Assembly (NCBI GenBank): GCA_964654355.1
Contig: CAZZIQ010000014.1
Span: 1-27,319 of the forward strand
Direction of reading: 5' to 3'
Source of the DNA: CAZZIQ01 sp964654355
GTDB taxonomy: Bacteria; Pseudomonadota; Gammaproteobacteria; GCF-002020875
Length of the DNA: 27,319 nt
Shown here: piece by piece, positions 24,816-27,319 of the stretch
Layout of the letters: every line of letters starts with the position of its first letter
Position numbering within the stretch: the first letter of the stretch is position 1
The notes under the pieces: generated by a model
Databases searched by the model: none
The model's input: only the letters and a program-made list of their open reading frames with translations
What the model was told of the DNA's origin: nothing
Program-made: the position numbers and the translations under genes

Positions 24816-25477
24816 GCCGTCTCCTGCGCTTGATGCGGTATCGTGCGGAACACATCGCCATACAAGCGATACATCACTTTTGCAGTCATGATCACAGCTT
24901 GCTGGTCCACAGGATCCTGCAAACGATTCATAAGCTTTTCATAGAAATCGACATGGCTGATATCCAAAGAGCCATGAGAGCGCAGGTAGGTAAAGGCTCG
25001 ATCCGGCAACTTCGTAGATTTCTGAATTGCATCACCAGCCTGTGTTGCTAACTTTACACTCGTGCCCTCAAGCACCAACACCATCCCAAAGAAACCAACC
25101 GGATTTCGCCGCTGCACGGTGTCCCAGGCATAGGCCACCATCAGATCGGTCGCCAGACTTGGCATACCCTGACGCACCACTTCGGCATCCGCACCCGTTG
25201 CGGCGATGTCGCTCAAAATCCATTCTTGATGTCCCATCTCTTCTTCGATGTACTCACCCACTGCTTCACGCAACCACTCCAAACGCTCCGGCAAACGTGC
25301 ACCCACGCCCATCAACAATGGCGTAGTGTGTTTTACGTGGTGATACGCCTGCGTCAAAAAAGCCTGATAGGTAGCTAATGAAATCGCGCCCCGCACGCCA
25401 TCTTGTAACAACGGAACGCTCAACAATGCAGCGCGCTCATCGCTGGTTTCTTGCAATAAACGATCGTAAAAATTCAT
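24812..25477 (-). CDS. Heme-oxygenase-like diiron oxidase (iron-containing redox enzyme family)
   Basis: A 221-residue all-helical protein of the TenA/PqqC/heme-oxygenase-like fold. Candidate iron ligands match the diiron subgroup: Glu80-x2-His83 (EEMGHQEW), Glu137 (VLEGTS) and His168-x3-Asp172-x2-His175 (SHGSLDISHVDF). Enzymes of this group oxidise or cleave fatty acids and amino acids; UndA makes 1-undecene from lauric acid. The neighbouring acyl ligase fits an acyl substrate, but product and timing are unknown. The ATG at 25477 has AGGTGA upstream and is preferred over the GTG at 25486. It ends in an ATGA overlap with the SDR gene. Confidence 0.82.
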   Translation of the reverse strand: MNFYDRLLQETSDERAALLSVPLLQDGVRGAISLATYQAFLTQAYHHVKHTTPLLMGVGARLPERLEWLREAVGEYIEEEMGHQEWILSDIAATGADAEVVRQGMPSLATDLMVAYAWDTVQRRNPVGFFGMVLVLEGTSVKLATQAGDAIQKSTKLPDRAFTYLRSHGSLDISHVDFYEKLMNRLQDPVDQQAVIMTAKVMYRLYGDVFRTIPHQAQETA

Positions 25478-25540
25478 GGTATTCACCTGATTGCAATCAC
25501 TCGTTGACCGACAGCCTGCCGGCTCTGGCTTAACACACCC

Positions 25541-27112
25541 TTAATGGCCTGACTGAACAGGCGAGAGAAAAGGCGCGGAATCAGATGATGCAAACGCACC
25601 CGATTGCTCTGAAAACAACGCATAGGCCTGCTCAATTGCTGCGTGATATTGCGCCTCGATGAGCGCCCGGCGGGGCCGGTCCGTTCCAGTCCATAACCCG
25701 TTTTCAACCGTGAATGGCATCTCTAAAACAATCCAATCACGAACCTGTGCGTAGTCCGGCAAACGCGCATTAGCGCGATCGACAGCGTATGCAATCTGCT
25801 GCACCGATGCGTTGGATTGCCCCACCAACAATGCAAGGTTGTGCGGCTTGGACTCCCCGACCACGAGTGCCTGCAAAATTTCCGGCTCAATGCTCAATTC
25901 ACGCTCCACCCACTCTGGAGCAACATTGCGCCCATACGCAGTAATGAATTGATGCTTCAAGCGTCCGCTGAGAGACAAATAGCCCTCCGCATCCAACGCA
26001 CCTTGATCCCCCGTTGCAAACACTGGATCTGCTGGCAGGAACGTACCGGACGCATCGAGATAACCGGAAAACATCGATGGCCCTTGCAAGAGAATCTGCT
26101 GTTGCTCCAGTGCAAAGCTCATCTGCACATGAGGCAGGAGGCGTCCCACACTTCCAATACGGCGTGCTTTCGGCGTATTCAAACTCACCACCGAACTCAT
26201 CTCGGACAAGCCGTAGCCTTCATAAACGGGCAAACCGAGCGCATCGGCTTGTTGCAGCAGATACGGCGAAACCGTAGCCCCTCCGACCGCAACAAAACGC
26301 AAGGATTTGGCGATTTGTGGATGGGCTTGGGTAACCGCAATCAAGGCCTGCAACAACTGCGGTGTCAGAATCAGACTGTTCGGCTGCCAGCGCAGCAAGG
26401 CTTGGGCAAAGCGATCTGCATGGAAACGACTCGACCCTTCCATGCCAACCTCCGCCAAGGCCGGCAATACCACAGTACCCCCCATCCATAGCGTCAAATC
26501 CACACCCGCAAGGTTTTCCAACAACACACCAAGCGGCAACACGGAGAGATGCGTATGCGTAGAACCCAAATTCAGCACGGCATCTAGGCTCTGCACCACC
26601 GCTTCCATCGCCGCCTGCGTCAGCGCGACGCCCTTCGGCGTGCCCGTCGTTCCGGAGGTAAAGGTGAGCTTGGCAATCCCCGAGGGAATCGGTGTGGACC
26701 AACTTACATTTGGCAGGCGCTTGAGGTAGCCCATCACCAAGGGCTGACCCGCATCGTTCAATTGCGCCGCATCATTTGCCCAGAGTGCATCTGCATGCGT
26801 CACTGCGAGCGCATGCTGAACCTGTGCTTGGGTAAAAAAAGGTGGAATGGGCAACACACACACGCCCGCAGCACGTGCCGCCAGATCCATGCACACCCAC
26901 TCCGGACCGTTATCGCCAACCAAGGCAAGACAACGGACACCGTTCAGCACTTCGATTAAGGACTGGAGACGCTTCCATAACGCCGCATAGCTCAGCTCAA
27001 CGGAGACCGCACGTAAAGCAATCTGATCCGGCTGATGCAATGCATGCGCGGCAATACGCTCGAATAGTCCAGCCAGTCCCTCTTCACATGTAGGCTCCTG
27101 CATCGAGCTCAT
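25541..27112 (-). CDS. AMP-binding acyl ligase (ANL superfamily)
   Basis: A 523-residue adenylate-forming enzyme that should activate a carboxylic acid with ATP. Core motifs are present: LTFTSGTTGTPKGVALTQ (149-166, ATP phosphate loop), VYEGYGLSEMSS (A5), FATGDQGALDAEGYLSLSGR (A7) and KHQFITAYGRNVAPEWVE (A8 hinge). The A10 region reads ENGLWTGTDRPRR, so the usual catalytic lysine seems to be arginine or absent. No acyl-carrier domain is fused. The start at 27112 is set by an ATGA overlap with the upstream gene; a longer reading to 27280 only overlaps that gene. The next gene starts 63 bases downstream. Confidence 0.9.
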   Translation of the reverse strand: MSSMQEPTCEEGLAGLFERIAAHALHQPDQIALRAVSVELSYAALWKRLQSLIEVLNGVRCLALVGDNGPEWVCMDLAARAAGVCVLPIPPFFTQAQVQHALAVTHADALWANDAAQLNDAGQPLVMGYLKRLPNVSWSTPIPSGIAKLTFTSGTTGTPKGVALTQAAMEAVVQSLDAVLNLGSTHTHLSVLPLGVLLENLAGVDLTLWMGGTVVLPALAEVGMEGSSRFHADRFAQALLRWQPNSLILTPQLLQALIAVTQAHPQIAKSLRFVAVGGATVSPYLLQQADALGLPVYEGYGLSEMSSVVSLNTPKARRIGSVGRLLPHVQMSFALEQQQILLQGPSMFSGYLDASGTFLPADPVFATGDQGALDAEGYLSLSGRLKHQFITAYGRNVAPEWVERELSIEPEILQALVVGESKPHNLALLVGQSNASVQQIAYAVDRANARLPDYAQVRDWIVLEMPFTVENGLWTGTDRPRRALIEAQYHAAIEQAYALFSEQSGAFASSDSAPFLSPVQSGH

Positions 27113-27319
27113 GCGGCCTCTCCAATGCGCTGGCCATAGCCAGCCGCATAAGCGCGATTCCAAACCGATTCCAACAATGGCAAGCTGCGTCCATCCTGGA
27201 TGGTCTGCTGCAAGGCGGTATAGCCCTGCACCACCGAGCCCAAGAAAACTTGTGGTTTTTGCTCGTAATACCGCCCCCAATGTGCCGCGCCTTCTTGCAA
27301 CCGCTCCGGCAATGCGGGC
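27109..27319 (-). CDS. Probable thermostable-hemolysin-family protein (partial, C-terminal end only)
   Basis: Only the last 69 residues are inside the window. They begin PALPERLQEGAAHWGRYYEQ and continue with KPQVFLGSVVQGYTALQQ, ending YGQRIGEAA. The HWGRYYEQ-x-PQV segment resembles, from memory, the C-terminus of the family called thermostable hemolysin, which has a GNAT/acyl-homoserine-lactone-synthase-like fold. Its position directly before an AMP ligase, oxidase and SDR supports this. The hemolysin name is historical and does not establish that the product lyses cells. The stop overlaps the ligase start (ATGA). The N-terminal domain is not visible, so the family call is tentative. Confidence 0.5.
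   Translation of the reverse strand, partial: PALPERLQEGAAHWGRYYEQKPQVFLGSVVQGYTALQQTIQDGRSLPLLESVWNRAYAAGYGQRIGEAA

Noticed and set aside
25817..26491. Plus-strand open frame of 224 codons inside the acyl ligase gene
   Set aside because: It is antisense to a gene with clear ANL motifs and its translation is low-complexity Gln/Arg/His-rich.
27113..27280. Longer N-terminus of the acyl ligase (extra 56 residues)
   Set aside because: It overlaps the upstream gene in another frame, while the ATG at 27112 forms an ATGA overlap with that gene's stop and fits ANL length.
1..27319. CRISPR arrays, tRNA/rRNA genes, insertion sequences, prophage genes
   Set aside because: No regularly spaced direct repeats, cloverleaf-like sequences, transposase or phage motifs were seen on either strand by reading; short tRNA-like structures could be missed without a search tool.

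Overview
The window reads as a chromosomal, housekeeping-rich segment of a beta- or gammaproteobacterium. The evidence is gene order and protein type. A lipoprotein-TPR/lolB/ispE operon faces a hemA-prfA-prmC operon, as in Pseudomonas and many betaproteobacteria. xseB-ispA-dxs is followed by queD and folE2, genes for the classical ParC/ParE topoisomerase IV are present, and there is a CNP1-like protein. I cannot choose between the two classes from sequence alone: topoisomerase IV looks more gamma-like, while the CNP1-like protein and folE2 downstream of dxs look more beta-like. I saw no tRNA, rRNA, CRISPR array, insertion sequence or phage gene, and no gene-free stretch longer than 300 bases.

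Layout. (1) 1-3160, minus: TPR lipoprotein, lolB, ispE (cut by the window edge), covering outer-membrane lipoprotein insertion and the MEP isoprenoid pathway. (2) 3371-7871, plus: hemA, prfA, prmC, a small HMA-like-fold protein with a C-x6-C-x6-C tail, a JAMM/M67 metalloprotease-like protein and a 31-codon membrane ORF. PrmC methylates the GGQ glutamine of the release factor encoded just upstream. (3) 7868-14398: ybiX and parC (overlapping, minus), then a SAM methyltransferase with a regulatory domain on the plus strand lying exactly between parC and parE (minus). (4) 14426-18251: a CNP1-like secreted protein (minus), divergent from xseB-ispA-dxs (plus). With ispE this window holds two MEP-pathway enzymes and the prenyl diphosphate synthase that uses their products. 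(5) 18389-21282, plus: queD and folE2 (together GTP to 6-carboxytetrahydropterin), a FemAB/CelD-like GNAT protein and a four-helix cytochrome b561. (6) 21279-23293, minus: an OmpR-family response regulator and a QseC-like sensor kinase, overlapping by ATGA. (7) 23339-27319, minus: the most unusual block. It holds the C-terminus of a probable thermostable-hemolysin-family (GNAT/LuxI-like) protein, an AMP-forming acyl ligase, a heme-oxygenase-like diiron oxidase, an SDR reductase and an exported TPR protein, with two ATGA overlaps. It looks like a small acyl-metabolite pathway of unknown product.

Coding density is very high. Many gene pairs share stop and start codons (lolB/ispE, parC/ybiX, response regulator/kinase, hemolysin-like/ligase, oxidase/SDR), and two convergent pairs share bases of their stop codons. 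Function calls rest on recognised motifs; no searches were run.
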